A DNA stretch of 64,000 bases from Acidocella sp. KAb 2-4 (GTDB taxonomy: Bacteria > Pseudomonadota > Alphaproteobacteria > Acetobacterales > Acetobacteraceae): contig NZ_JAJDJU010000013.1 of NCBI RefSeq assembly GCF_020567705.1, forward strand, positions 1-64,000, given 5' to 3'. The notes beneath the pieces are model-generated. The model saw only the letters and a list, made by a program, of their open reading frames with translations. It searched no databases and was not told the DNA's origin. Below, in pieces: positions 17,770 to 25,129 of the stretch. Numbering within the stretch: the stretch's first letter is position 1; the number at the start of each line of letters is the position of its first letter. The translations under genes were made by a program, and so were the position numbers.

Positions 17770-18327
17770 TTAGAAGCCGTTATTGCCGCCCACGCCAGCG
17801 CCGACATAAGAGCCGAGCGCCACGGAGCTCTGTTGCAGCGAGGCGTTGCCGGTATTCTGCTGCACGCTGCTGATGCCGATGCTCGCGTTATTGGCGTAGC
17901 TCATATTCGCGTCGCCGCTCCGGACCTTCAAGCCGCCGCTGCCGCCACCCCAATCGCCTTCATGGCCGCCACCGCCACCGGAGAGATACATGATATGCTC
18001 AACTTCGCCGCTATTGCTCGCCGTGCCAAGCGTCATGTTCACGCTCGTGTTGGTCGTGACACTCGACATGGTCTCGTTGCCCACATTGCTCAAAGTCTTC
18101 GTCAGGGCCACTGATTCACTCGACGTTGAGGTGGAGGACGAATTGCCCACATTGGTCAATGAATTACCATTTTGGCTGCCTGCCGTGCCGCCGGTCGTGG
18201 CGGAATTGCTGCCATTCATGGCGCTTGCGTTCTTGATGGGGACATACGAGCCGCCGTCTCCGTGAGCCATGGCCACGCCGCCCGCCAGTAGAAACAGCGC
18301 CGAACTCGTCAGAAGAAGTTTACGCAT
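17770..18327 (-). CDS. Secreted Asn/Ser/Gly-rich repeat protein, candidate major fibre subunit (185 residues)
   Basis: No family recognised. Signal peptide 1-21 (AMA-H). The mature chain is rich in Asn, Ser, Thr and Gly and nearly free of charged residues. Three imperfect repeats start at SLTNVGN (56-62), TLSNVGN (78-84) and VQQNTGN (155-161); the third continues ASLQQSSVAL. A Gly/His-rich linker (115-132) separates repeats two and three. Before the third repeat comes LKVRSGDANMSYANNAS, where RSG replaces the RGG of the neighbours. It is first in the operon, 97 bases from the perfect sigma54 element, and followed by possible attenuator hairpins, so it is probably the most abundant product. 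Confidence 0.78.
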   Translation of the reverse strand: MRKLLLTSSALFLLAGGVAMAHGDGGSYVPIKNASAMNGSNSATTGGTAGSQNGNSLTNVGNSSSTSTSSESVALTKTLSNVGNETMSSVTTNTSVNMTLGTASNSGEVEHIMYLSGGGGGHEGDWGGGSGGLKVRSGDANMSYANNASIGISSVQQNTGNASLQQSSVALGSYVGAGVGGNNGF

Positions 18328-18423
18328 GATAGTCCTCCTCGCATGAAGTTTTGGTGATTAGTCTCTTTGGCCTCGCGTGCCGGGTGCTGATGCAATCGAT
18401 CACGGCGGCGCATGAGGCAATGA

Positions 18424-18438
18424 GCAACAGCCGTGCCA
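18424..18438 (-). promoter_or_regulatory. Sigma54 promoter (-24/-12) of the C39 peptidase operon
   Basis: On the minus strand the sequence is TGGCACGGCTGTTGC, an exact match to TGGCAC-N5-TTGC with GG and GC ten bases apart. Transcription should begin near 18412, leaving a leader of about 85 bases before the 185-residue gene. A sigma54 activator is encoded at the far end of the same locus. Confidence 0.85.
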
Positions 18439-18460
18439 AAACTGGCGGTTCCGCCGCGTG

Positions 18461-18475
18461 TGGCGCAAAAAATGC
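18461..18475 (+). promoter_or_regulatory. Probable sigma54 promoter toward the coiled-coil porin gene
   Basis: The plus strand reads TGGCGCAAAAAATGC. It keeps GG-N10-GC and differs from the consensus by A-to-G in the -24 box and T-to-A in the -12 box. It would give a leader of about 180 bases. It lies back to back with the minus-strand element, 22 bases apart. Confidence 0.55.
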
Positions 18476-18560
18476 TGCATATCAGGGCGTTCGACGTTGA
18501 TCTTAGCGTCCCTCTGAAGCCATTCGCGAAGCGGTGACAATGTAAAATCTGTCGCCTGAT

Positions 18561-18588
18561 ACTGTAACAGCTGTAAAACATATACAGT
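18561..18588. promoter_or_regulatory. Inverted-repeat cluster, candidate enhancer site for the sigma54 activator
   Basis: ACTGTA (18561-18566) and TACAGT (18583-18588) form an inverted pair enclosing ACAGCTGT (18567-18574), itself a palindrome. The site lies about 125-150 bases upstream of the minus-strand sigma54 promoter, the usual distance for an enhancer-binding protein. It is AT-richer than its surroundings. Confidence 0.45.
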
Positions 18589-18668
18589 TGCCACGGCTTC
18601 GCCCTCGAAGAAGAATGTTTACAATCCGAGGTCCGTTGTTTCATAATGGAAAAAAATTGGAGGTGACC

Positions 18669-20063
18669 ATGCCAGTGCCGCCAAGATCCTCGTCACGCCG
18701 CTGTCCGGCGCTCGCCATCGCGGCCCCAGATATGCAAGTGCCGGACATACCGGCCCTGGCCATCCTCCCCCTCTCAGCAGCTCTCTTGCTCCTTTATGCC
18801 GGTGCGGCGCGGGCGCAGACAACGTCGGGTGACGTGTCCGCGCTTGAGGCGCGCATTCAGGCGCAGCAGGCGAAGCTGCAGCAGGAAGAACTGCAGCTTG
18901 AGCAGCAATCGCTTGAGCTTAGCCGGCAGCAGCAATTGCTTGATAGCGAGATGGCCACTCTGCGTGGCGCGGGCACCACCGGCACCCCCCAGCCCCAAGA
19001 TGCCAGCGCCTCCGCCCCAGCACCGCAGCCCGCCGCGCCTACGCAGCCCGTGGGCGCCGAGCAGCAACAGGCGCAGCAGGAAAATCAGGACCAGCAGACC
19101 AAGGTGATCCTGCAATCCTCCACCGTGCTCTCCGGCACGGGCGGGGTGCTCACGCCCAAAGGGCAATTGCTGATCGACCCCTCGCTCGAATATGATTACT
19201 GGACGCAGAACCAGCTTCAGCTGAACGGGTTCACCATCATCCCCGGCATAACCTTCGGCAATATCTTCATTTCGAGGATGGACCAGCGCTTCATCACCGC
19301 CGCGCTAACGGCGCGTTATGGCATTACCGATCGGCTGGAGATCAACCTGAAGCTCCCCTTCGTCGGCGGGTTTGGGTCCACCACGGCACAGGCGGCTGGA
19401 AGCACCGCCAAGCCGTTGAACGCCAGCGCCAGCAATGTCGATATCGGTGATCTGCAATTCGGCGCATCCTACCAGTTCAACAGCGGCGAGAATGGCTGGC
19501 CGGTCTTTGTGGGCAATTTGGAATTCAAGACGGCCACGGGGCAAAACCCTTATGAAGTGCCTGTCTATAACGTGCAGGACGCCAGCGGCCAGGTGGGCTA
19601 TGGCGTGGTGCCCAAACGGCTGCCGACCGGCACCGGGTTTTACGCGCTGGAGCCCAGCGTCACCGTATTTTACGCGACCGCGCCGGGCGTTTTGTTTGGC
19701 AATCTGCAATATATCCAGAATTTTGGCAGCAGCTTCAATATTCCCACCACGGGCGGCGGGCCTACGCTTCACACCAAGCTGGAACCCGGCCCCGCGGTGG
19801 CGGGCACATTTGGCATCGGCTTCGCGCTTAACGACAAAGCTTCGATGACCTTCAGCTATCAAGAGGAACATGTGTTCGGCTCGTCCAGTGACGGCCATGC
19901 GATTCCGGGCTCGAGCTATGATTTTGGCACGTTCAATTTCGGGCTGGGTTATGCCCTCACTCCGCTCACCAGTATTAATGTCGGGGTTGGCATCGGCGTC
20001 GGGCCCTATGCCCCGGCGGCCAAGATCCTCATAGAGGTGCCGACGCGCTTCAACATCATGTAA
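18669..20063 (+). CDS. Outer-membrane beta-barrel protein with N-terminal coiled coil (FapF-like)
   Basis: A 464-residue protein. A long signal peptide (1-49) ends GAARA-Q. Residues about 56-99 form a Gln/Glu/Leu-rich coiled coil (LEARIQAQQAKLQQEELQLE onward), then comes a Pro/Ala/Gln linker (101-145), then alternating amphipathic strands to the C-terminal aromatic-poor end (PTRFNIM). This layout, coiled coil plus barrel, is that of FapF, the gated export channel of the Fap amyloid system; barrels of this look are often called phenol-degradation MetA-like. GGAGGTGA precedes the ATG; a TTG at 18588 is less likely. It is divergent from the C39 operon and ends in a strong hairpin. Confidence 0.78.
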   Translation: MPVPPRSSSRRCPALAIAAPDMQVPDIPALAILPLSAALLLLYAGAARAQTTSGDVSALEARIQAQQAKLQQEELQLEQQSLELSRQQQLLDSEMATLRGAGTTGTPQPQDASASAPAPQPAAPTQPVGAEQQQAQQENQDQQTKVILQSSTVLSGTGGVLTPKGQLLIDPSLEYDYWTQNQLQLNGFTIIPGITFGNIFISRMDQRFITAALTARYGITDRLEINLKLPFVGGFGSTTAQAAGSTAKPLNASASNVDIGDLQFGASYQFNSGENGWPVFVGNLEFKTATGQNPYEVPVYNVQDASGQVGYGVVPKRLPTGTGFYALEPSVTVFYATAPGVLFGNLQYIQNFGSSFNIPTTGGGPTLHTKLEPGPAVAGTFGIGFALNDKASMTFSYQEEHVFGSSSDGHAIPGSSYDFGTFNFGLGYALTPLTSINVGVGIGVGPYAPAAKILIEVPTRFNIM

Positions 20064-20093
20064 CACCGCGCGGCGTGGAGCCGCGCGGTGTTA
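20061..20093. terminator. Bidirectional hairpin between the barrel gene and ald
   Basis: Fourteen-base perfect arms, beginning TAACACCGCGCGGC, with a five-base loop. The left arm includes the stop codon of the barrel gene, and ald ends eight bases further on from the other side. No U-tract follows on either strand. Confidence 0.7.
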
Positions 20094-20100
20094 GTCAGCC

Positions 20101-21219
20101 TCAGGCGGCGAGCGCCTGCTCCATCGGGCGCAGCGCCAGCCCAAGGGCGGCGGCCACGGCCGGATGGGTAATGGCCCCGCCCTGCACGTTCAGCCCGTCG
20201 CGCAGATATTTGTCATCCGCCAGAGCCTGCCTCCAGCCCTTGTTCGCCAGCGCCACGATATAGGGCAGGGTGGCGTTGTTGAGCGCGAAGGTGGAGGTGC
20301 GCGCCACACCGCCGGGCATGTTGGCCACGCAGTAATGCGTCACGCCGTCCACCACATAGGTCGGGGCGGAATGGGTGGTCGCCTTCGAGGTCTCGGTGCA
20401 GCCGCCCTGGTCGATCGCCACGTCCACGATCACCGAACCCTTGCGCATGGTCTTCAGCATCTCGCGCGTCACCAGCTTCGGCGCCGCCGCGCCGGGGATT
20501 AGCACAGTGCCGATCACCAGATCGGCCTGCGCCACCAGCTTGGCCACGGTGTCCTTGGTCGAATAGGCGGTCTTGATGCGGGTGCCGAAGGTTGCGATCA
20601 GCCGGCGCAGCACGTCCGGCGAGCGGTCCACCACGGTCACATCCGCGCCCATGCCGGTCGCCATCAGCGTGGCATTGGTGCCCGAGACACCGCCGCCCAA
20701 AATCACCACATTCGCCGGCATCACCCCGGCCACGCCGCCGAGCAGCATGCCCGGCCCGCCTTGCGCGTTCTCCAGATTATGCGCGCCCACCTGCACGGAC
20801 ATGCGCCCCGCGACCTCGGACATCGGGGTGAGCAGCGGCAGCGTGCCCGCGGGGCTGGTCACGGTCTCATAGGCGATGCAGGCGGCGCCGGAGGCGATCA
20901 GGTCCTGCGCCTGGGCCGGGTCCGGGGCGAGGTGCAGATAGGTGAACAGCAGCTGGTCGGCGCGCAGCTTCTTGCGCTCCACCGCCAGCGGCTCCTTTAC
21001 CTTCACGATCATCTCGGCCTTGCCCCACACGGCATCGGCGTCCGCCGCGATCTTGGCGCCAGCGGCGGCGTAATCCTCATCCGAGAAGCCGATATTATGG
21101 CCGGCATTATGCTCGACCAGCACCTCATGGCCATGCGCCACCAGCTCATGCACGGCGGCGGGCACCATGCCCACGCGGTCCTCGTGATCCTTGATCTCCT
21201 TGGGTACACCGATACGCAT
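20101..21219 (-). CDS. ald: Alanine dehydrogenase
   Basis: A 372-residue NAD-dependent enzyme that interconverts L-alanine with pyruvate and ammonia. The N-terminus MRIGVPKEIKDHEDRVGMVP carries the substrate-binding Arg and the KEIK block. The Rossmann segment is VVILGGGVSGTNATLMATGMG, followed by VTVVDRSPDVLRRL. Later blocks DVAIDQGGCTETSKATTHS and GVTHYCVANMPGGVARTSTF are diagnostic. Full length for the family. It is divergent from an Lrp-type regulator and shares a 140-base control region with paired repeats. Confidence 0.96.
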   Translation of the reverse strand: MRIGVPKEIKDHEDRVGMVPAAVHELVAHGHEVLVEHNAGHNIGFSDEDYAAAGAKIAADADAVWGKAEMIVKVKEPLAVERKKLRADQLLFTYLHLAPDPAQAQDLIASGAACIAYETVTSPAGTLPLLTPMSEVAGRMSVQVGAHNLENAQGGPGMLLGGVAGVMPANVVILGGGVSGTNATLMATGMGADVTVVDRSPDVLRRLIATFGTRIKTAYSTKDTVAKLVAQADLVIGTVLIPGAAAPKLVTREMLKTMRKGSVIVDVAIDQGGCTETSKATTHSAPTYVVDGVTHYCVANMPGGVARTSTFALNNATLPYIVALANKGWRQALADDKYLRDGLNVQGGAITHPAVAAALGLALRPMEQALAA

Positions 21220-21241
21220 GTCTCACTCCCTTGCTTGAACG

Positions 21242-21349
21242 ATAATTCGAAGATTAAGAGAGATCGTGCTATATTTTTCACGAAAGAATGGCAGATTCAG
21301 CCATTCATCCGTAAAATTATTTGTTTTTCATTGGTTTGATTCGAATTAT
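21242..21349. promoter_or_regulatory. Repeated elements in the ald-lrp divergent region
   Basis: ATAATTCGAA at 21242-21251 and its exact inverse TTCGAATTAT at 21340-21349 flank the region. Between them GAATGGC (21286-21292) and GCCATTC (21300-21306) form a seven-base-arm palindrome. The AT-rich, multi-site layout suits an Lrp/AsnC octamer controlling both genes. Confidence 0.45.
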
Positions 21350-21359
21350 ATTGCAAGGC

Positions 21360-21818
21360 ATGAATCTCGACCTCACCGACCGCAAGATCCTCAACGCCCT
21401 GCAGGCCGACGGGCGGCTGACCAATGCCGAGCTGGCCGAGCGGGTGAATCTCTCGCCCTCGGCCTGCTTGCGTCGGCTACATCTGCTGCTGGGCACTGAT
21501 CTGGTGGCGGGCACGCACCTGGTGCTGGACCAGAAACAGGCGGGCTTCCCCGGCACGGCCTATGTGTTCATCACGCTGGAGGGTCAGGACCGCAAGCAGC
21601 TCGACGCCTTCGAGGCGCGCATCCAGCTCATCCCGCAGGTGCAGGAATGTTATCTCCTGGCTGGGCAGGCCGATTATCTGCTGCGCGTTGTCTATAACGA
21701 CTCAGAAGACCTTGAGCGCCTGCATTCCGAGGTGCTCACCCGCCTGCCAGGCATCCGCCGCGTGCAATCCACCATGACCCTGCGCACGGTGAAGCGCACC
21801 ACAATGCTGCCCCTCTGA
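21360..21818 (+). CDS. Lrp/AsnC-family regulator, probable ald activator
   Basis: A 152-residue Lrp-type protein. The helix-turn-helix is at the N-terminus: LDLTDRKILNALQADGRLTN, then LAERVNLSPSACLRRLHLLL. The RAM ligand-binding domain follows (VFITLEGQDRKQLDAFEARI, then CYLLAGQADYLLRVVYND). I chose this ATG because family members begin just before LDxTDRKIL; the Shine-Dalgarno is poor. An in-frame TTG at 21321 would add 13 residues. Divergent placement next to ald fits AldR-like control by alanine. Confidence 0.9.
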   Translation: MNLDLTDRKILNALQADGRLTNAELAERVNLSPSACLRRLHLLLGTDLVAGTHLVLDQKQAGFPGTAYVFITLEGQDRKQLDAFEARIQLIPQVQECYLLAGQADYLLRVVYNDSEDLERLHSEVLTRLPGIRRVQSTMTLRTVKRTTMLPL

Positions 21819-21875
21819 AACGCGAACGGGGCAGGCCAAGGCCCGCCCCGTGTCTCATCTCGCCGTTTGGGTGGT

Positions 21876-24080
21876 TCAGGCCACCTGGGCCGAAATCCCG
21901 CTCAGGCGGCGGCGGATCGCCATCGGCACTTGGCGCGCCGATTTCGCGCGCGGATACGCCATTTCCTCGATCGCCTCGGCCGGGGCCTCGCGCTCCTCCC
22001 AGTTATGGAAGTGCATGCGGTCGACATTATCCACGAAGCTCTCCGCCGGGACGCCCTCGGCCAGCAGCAGCTCATGGCTGGCCAGCTCAACGTGATAATA
22101 AGTGAACTGCTCGGGCACGTCGTAATCACGCACGATGCTCTCACCATTCACCAGCGCCGCGGCCTGCACCAGGATGCCGTCGATGAACACGGCATGGTCG
22201 GGCGAGAGCCGCAGGTCGCGCCGCGGCAGGCCATCGCCCAGCGCTCCGGCCTTGATGCAAATGGGCAGAGAGCGCAGCGGGTCGGCGAAGCGGGTATGCA
22301 CATGGCTCTGGCCGATCCAGCGCACCTGCTTCGCGCCATCTACCGTCATCACCACATCGCCTGCGCGCAGTGCCTCCACCTCAATCTCGCCGTCAGCGGT
22401 GGCGAGGCGGGTGCCGGGGTAGAAGCAGAGCGTAAGGGTAAGCGTGCCTGTGGATTCGTTCAACGTCAGCCAGTTGGCCGAATCGCCGCTGGCCAAGCTG
22501 ACGTCGATGGTCACCGAGGCGCCGTCGGTGGCGTCGGTCACCACCAGCGTGCCGTTGCTGTAGCTCTCGGTCAGCTTGTCGTTGGTGCCGCTCAGGCTGA
22601 AATTCGCAGGGCCGACGATGATCGAGTCGCCCGTGCCGAAATTCGTAATCGTCGTGTTCAGCACATGGTTGGTGACATCGGTGCCGGTGAAATCGGCGAC
22701 GCTGCCCGCGTTGTTGCCGCTCATGTTGATGGTGCCGCCGAGGCTGCCCGCGAGATCGAGCGTCCCGTTATCCAGGATGCTGGCAACGCTGGAGCCGCCC
22801 GCGAGCGTGGCGGTGACGCCGCTGTTCACGGTGAGCGTTCCAGCCCCGCTGATCGCCTTGCTGTCGCTGAAATTGGCGGCGATGGTGGCTTGCGCGCCGG
22901 AGGCCAGGGTGATGGACGCGGCGTCATTACCGCCCAGCACCAGCGTGCCGGCATCGGTGATGCTGCCCAGCGTGGTATTGCCGGTGAGCGTGGCGTTGGC
23001 GCCGCTGTTCACGTTCAGCGTGCCGCTGCCGGTCACGCTGCCCGTGTCAACGAAGCTGGTGCCGACATTGATGGTGCCGTTATCGACCAGGCCACTGCCG
23101 CTGACCGAGGCTGTGCCCGTCGCGATGGTCACGGTCTCGCCCGCGACCAAGCTATCGCCCGGCGCGATGCCGCCCGTGAAATTGGCCGGATTCTCGAAGC
23201 TGTTGTTCTGCGCTCCGGTGAAGGTGAAGGTCTGGCCGGAGAGGCCGGAAACCAATTCGATATTCTCCCCCGCTGTGCCCTGCAACGCGATGAACGAGGC
23301 GGAAGACAGCGAAGTGCCCGCAACACCCGAGACAGTAACCTTGGCGCTGGAGACCGTGGTGCCGGTGGCATTCACCTCGCCCACAGTGAGCACGCTGCCG
23401 CTGTAGTTCAGCGCGATGCTGTCGCCCGCGGGCAGGGTGGGCAGCACCGCACTGCCGAGGATAATACCGTCAGACGCGCCGAAATTGGTCAGTGTCGCCG
23501 TGCCGCTGGTGCTGGTGAAATCAACAACGCTCTGGGCGCCATTGCCCTCCATGTTGACAGGGCCGGTCAGCGGCGCGCTCAGCACCAGCGTGCCGAAATT
23601 ATCCACACCCGTGAATGTGGCGGCCGCGGTGAGGGAGGCCGTCTGCCCGGCGGAGATGACCGGGGTGAGGTTGAGGGTGGTGACCGTGGCGACAGGCCCG
23701 ACATTCCCGTAGCTATCCACGGTAAACATCGAGTACTGGCCGCTGCCCGTGGCGTAGAGGTTGACGCCGTAGCCGTTGGAAAGATCAACGAAAAGCCCGG
23801 AGTGGTCGACGTAAGATTGATACGGGCCGTAGCTCTTTTTGCCGACCGTCGTCTTTTTGGCGGCCTCAGTCGGGTAGAGGATATTATCCTCGATCACGGC
23901 GTTTGCGTCCACAGACGGCAGCGTGACACCCGTGATGCTCGTTCCGTTGAACGCCCCCGTGGCGCCGGTGATCGTGCTGCTGGTCAGGCCGCTCGTGGTG
24001 GTCAGGGTTGCGGTCAGTGTGTCGCCGTAGGTATCGACGGCGGTCAGCAAGTAAGTTGTGGCGAAGGTAGAACCTGACAC
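21876..24080 (-). CDS. Large repeat protein with C-terminal Hint domain
   Basis: A 734-residue protein. Residues about 1-545 are Gly/Ser/Thr/Asn-rich beta repeats such as GTLVLGGNDAASITLASGAQ and GTLTVNSGVTATLAGGS, which suggest a beta-helix surface protein. From Cys552 (CFYPGTRLATADGEIEVEAL) to about residue 690 is a Hint domain, with LRLSPDHAVFIDG as the inner His block. Such Hint domains are common in Acetobacteraceae and Rhodobacterales; they are related to intein/hedgehog autoprocessing folds. The start is a GTG with AAGGA seven bases ahead. There is no signal peptide, so type I secretion is possible. It has no operon partners. Confidence 0.8.
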   Translation of the reverse strand: MSGSTFATTYLLTAVDTYGDTLTATLTTTSGLTSSTITGATGAFNGTSITGVTLPSVDANAVIEDNILYPTEAAKKTTVGKKSYGPYQSYVDHSGLFVDLSNGYGVNLYATGSGQYSMFTVDSYGNVGPVATVTTLNLTPVISAGQTASLTAAATFTGVDNFGTLVLSAPLTGPVNMEGNGAQSVVDFTSTSGTATLTNFGASDGIILGSAVLPTLPAGDSIALNYSGSVLTVGEVNATGTTVSSAKVTVSGVAGTSLSSASFIALQGTAGENIELVSGLSGQTFTFTGAQNNSFENPANFTGGIAPGDSLVAGETVTIATGTASVSGSGLVDNGTINVGTSFVDTGSVTGSGTLNVNSGANATLTGNTTLGSITDAGTLVLGGNDAASITLASGAQATIAANFSDSKAISGAGTLTVNSGVTATLAGGSSVASILDNGTLDLAGSLGGTINMSGNNAGSVADFTGTDVTNHVLNTTITNFGTGDSIIVGPANFSLSGTNDKLTESYSNGTLVVTDATDGASVTIDVSLASGDSANWLTLNESTGTLTLTLCFYPGTRLATADGEIEVEALRAGDVVMTVDGAKQVRWIGQSHVHTRFADPLRSLPICIKAGALGDGLPRRDLRLSPDHAVFIDGILVQAAALVNGESIVRDYDVPEQFTYYHVELASHELLLAEGVPAESFVDNVDRMHFHNWEEREAPAEAIEEMAYPRAKSARQVPMAIRRRLSGISAQVA

Positions 24081-24367
24081 AGCGACATCCTTAACTTAAA
24101 GCAACGCTTGATCTAAAAAAAGACCGAGAAATCCAAAATTCAAGAGTCTGTTAACCCGGCTTAAACGCCATCGGGCCGTGGAATTCCACTCACATTTGAG
24201 TGATTTGTGTGTGATTCCGCGCGGCTTTGTCCAAATAAACAGAACCCGCCTGAGGAATAATCTTTTTCTGCTCGGTTCACGAAAATGTCGGGCGGTGGTT
24301 AATCGTGAATCATAGTTAACGATTCACGCGGCGATCGAGATCCTGGCCGCCAGCCGCACGGCCCCGC
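24081..24367. other. 287-base AT-rich intergenic region
   Basis: It lies between the starts of the Hint-domain gene and the end of the bio operon. I see no gene. It likely contains the Hint gene promoter, and it has an inverted repeat at 24304-24328. Confidence 0.5.
24304..24328 (-). terminator. Inverted repeat downstream of bioC, weak terminator candidate
   Basis: Exact eight-base arms CGTGAATC and GATTCACG enclose nine bases, 40 bases after the bioC stop. No U-tract is present, so it could equally be a protein-binding site for the Hint gene. Confidence 0.3.
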
Positions 24368-25129
24368 TCACATAGGCCCGCACCGGCATGATTCGCCATA
24401 CAACACATGATAGGTCGCATGGAACTCCCCCTCCAGCGCCGCCAGCACGCGCCTGAACGCCCCGGCGGGCAGCGGCCGGTGGCCAAAGGCGGGCGCGCCC
24501 GCGCCGAGGGTTTTCAGCGCCCGCGCAAAGGCCCGCCCTGAAGCGTGGTGCTCCACCAGGGTTTCCGCCTCGATGCGCCCCGGTATTTCCGGCGGCCAGG
24601 GGAAGGCTTCGGCGCGCGGATAGTCATGCAGTCCGCAAGGCAGACCGAGCGCTTCATGCGCCGCCCGCCATTCGGCGAAACTGCCCGCCCCCAGCGTGGC
24701 GAAGCACAACCAGCCGCCCGGCGCCAACAGCCGGCCCAGCCGCGCCAGCGCGCCGGGCAGATCGGAGAACCATTGCATGGCCAGGGAGCTGGCGATCAGG
24801 TCGAACCCGCCCGTCAGCCCCTCGGGGTGCTCGCCGTCCATAAGCCGGTATTCGGCCTTCTCGCCCAGCCGGGCGCGGGCCTGGTCCAGCATGGCGGGCG
24901 AGATGTCCGTGAGCAGCAACGTCGCTTGCGGGTAGGCGGCGGCGAGTTCCGCGCTGAGCAGCCCGGTGCCGCAGCCGATTTCGAGGATGCGCCGGGGCGG
25001 GGCGGGCAGCCGCGCCACGATCCGCCGCGCCAGATGCCGCGCCGCTTGGCGCTGGATGGCGGCCACGCTGTCATACGCCGCCGCCTGCCGCTCAAACGCG
25101 GCGGCGATGCGGGATTTCTCCGGTATCAT
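24368..25129 (-). CDS. bioC: Malonyl-ACP O-methyltransferase BioC
   Basis: A 253-residue class I SAM methyltransferase. It methylates malonyl-ACP to start pimeloyl chain synthesis for biotin. MIPEKSRIAAAFERQAAAYD is the BioC-type N-terminus (xxxxFxxAAxxYD). Motif I is ILEIGCGTGLLSAEL, followed by LLLTDISPAML and FDLIASSLAMQWFSDLPGAL, which is typical of BioC (LxWxxD). The ATG overlaps the upstream esterase stop by four bases; a start further upstream would overlap that gene by 84 bases. It ends the operon bioF-bioH-bioC. Confidence 0.88.
   Translation of the reverse strand: MIPEKSRIAAAFERQAAAYDSVAAIQRQAARHLARRIVARLPAPPRRILEIGCGTGLLSAELAAAYPQATLLLTDISPAMLDQARARLGEKAEYRLMDGEHPEGLTGGFDLIASSLAMQWFSDLPGALARLGRLLAPGGWLCFATLGAGSFAEWRAAHEALGLPCGLHDYPRAEAFPWPPEIPGRIEAETLVEHHASGRAFARALKTLGAGAPAFGHRPLPAGAFRRVLAALEGEFHATYHVLYGESCRCGPM

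Larger units (their letters stand above)
18328..18668. other. 341-base divergent control region of the amyloid-like locus
   Basis: It lies between the small-protein operon (minus) and the coiled-coil porin gene (plus). It holds two sigma54 elements (18424-18438 minus, 18461-18475 plus) and an inverted-repeat cluster at 18561-18588. No gene is supported here. Confidence 0.8.

Noticed and set aside
21867-24077. Long plus-strand open frame opposite the Hint-domain gene
   Set aside because: Both strands are open, but the minus product has the Hint motif and repeat structure while the plus product is His/Arg-rich noise.
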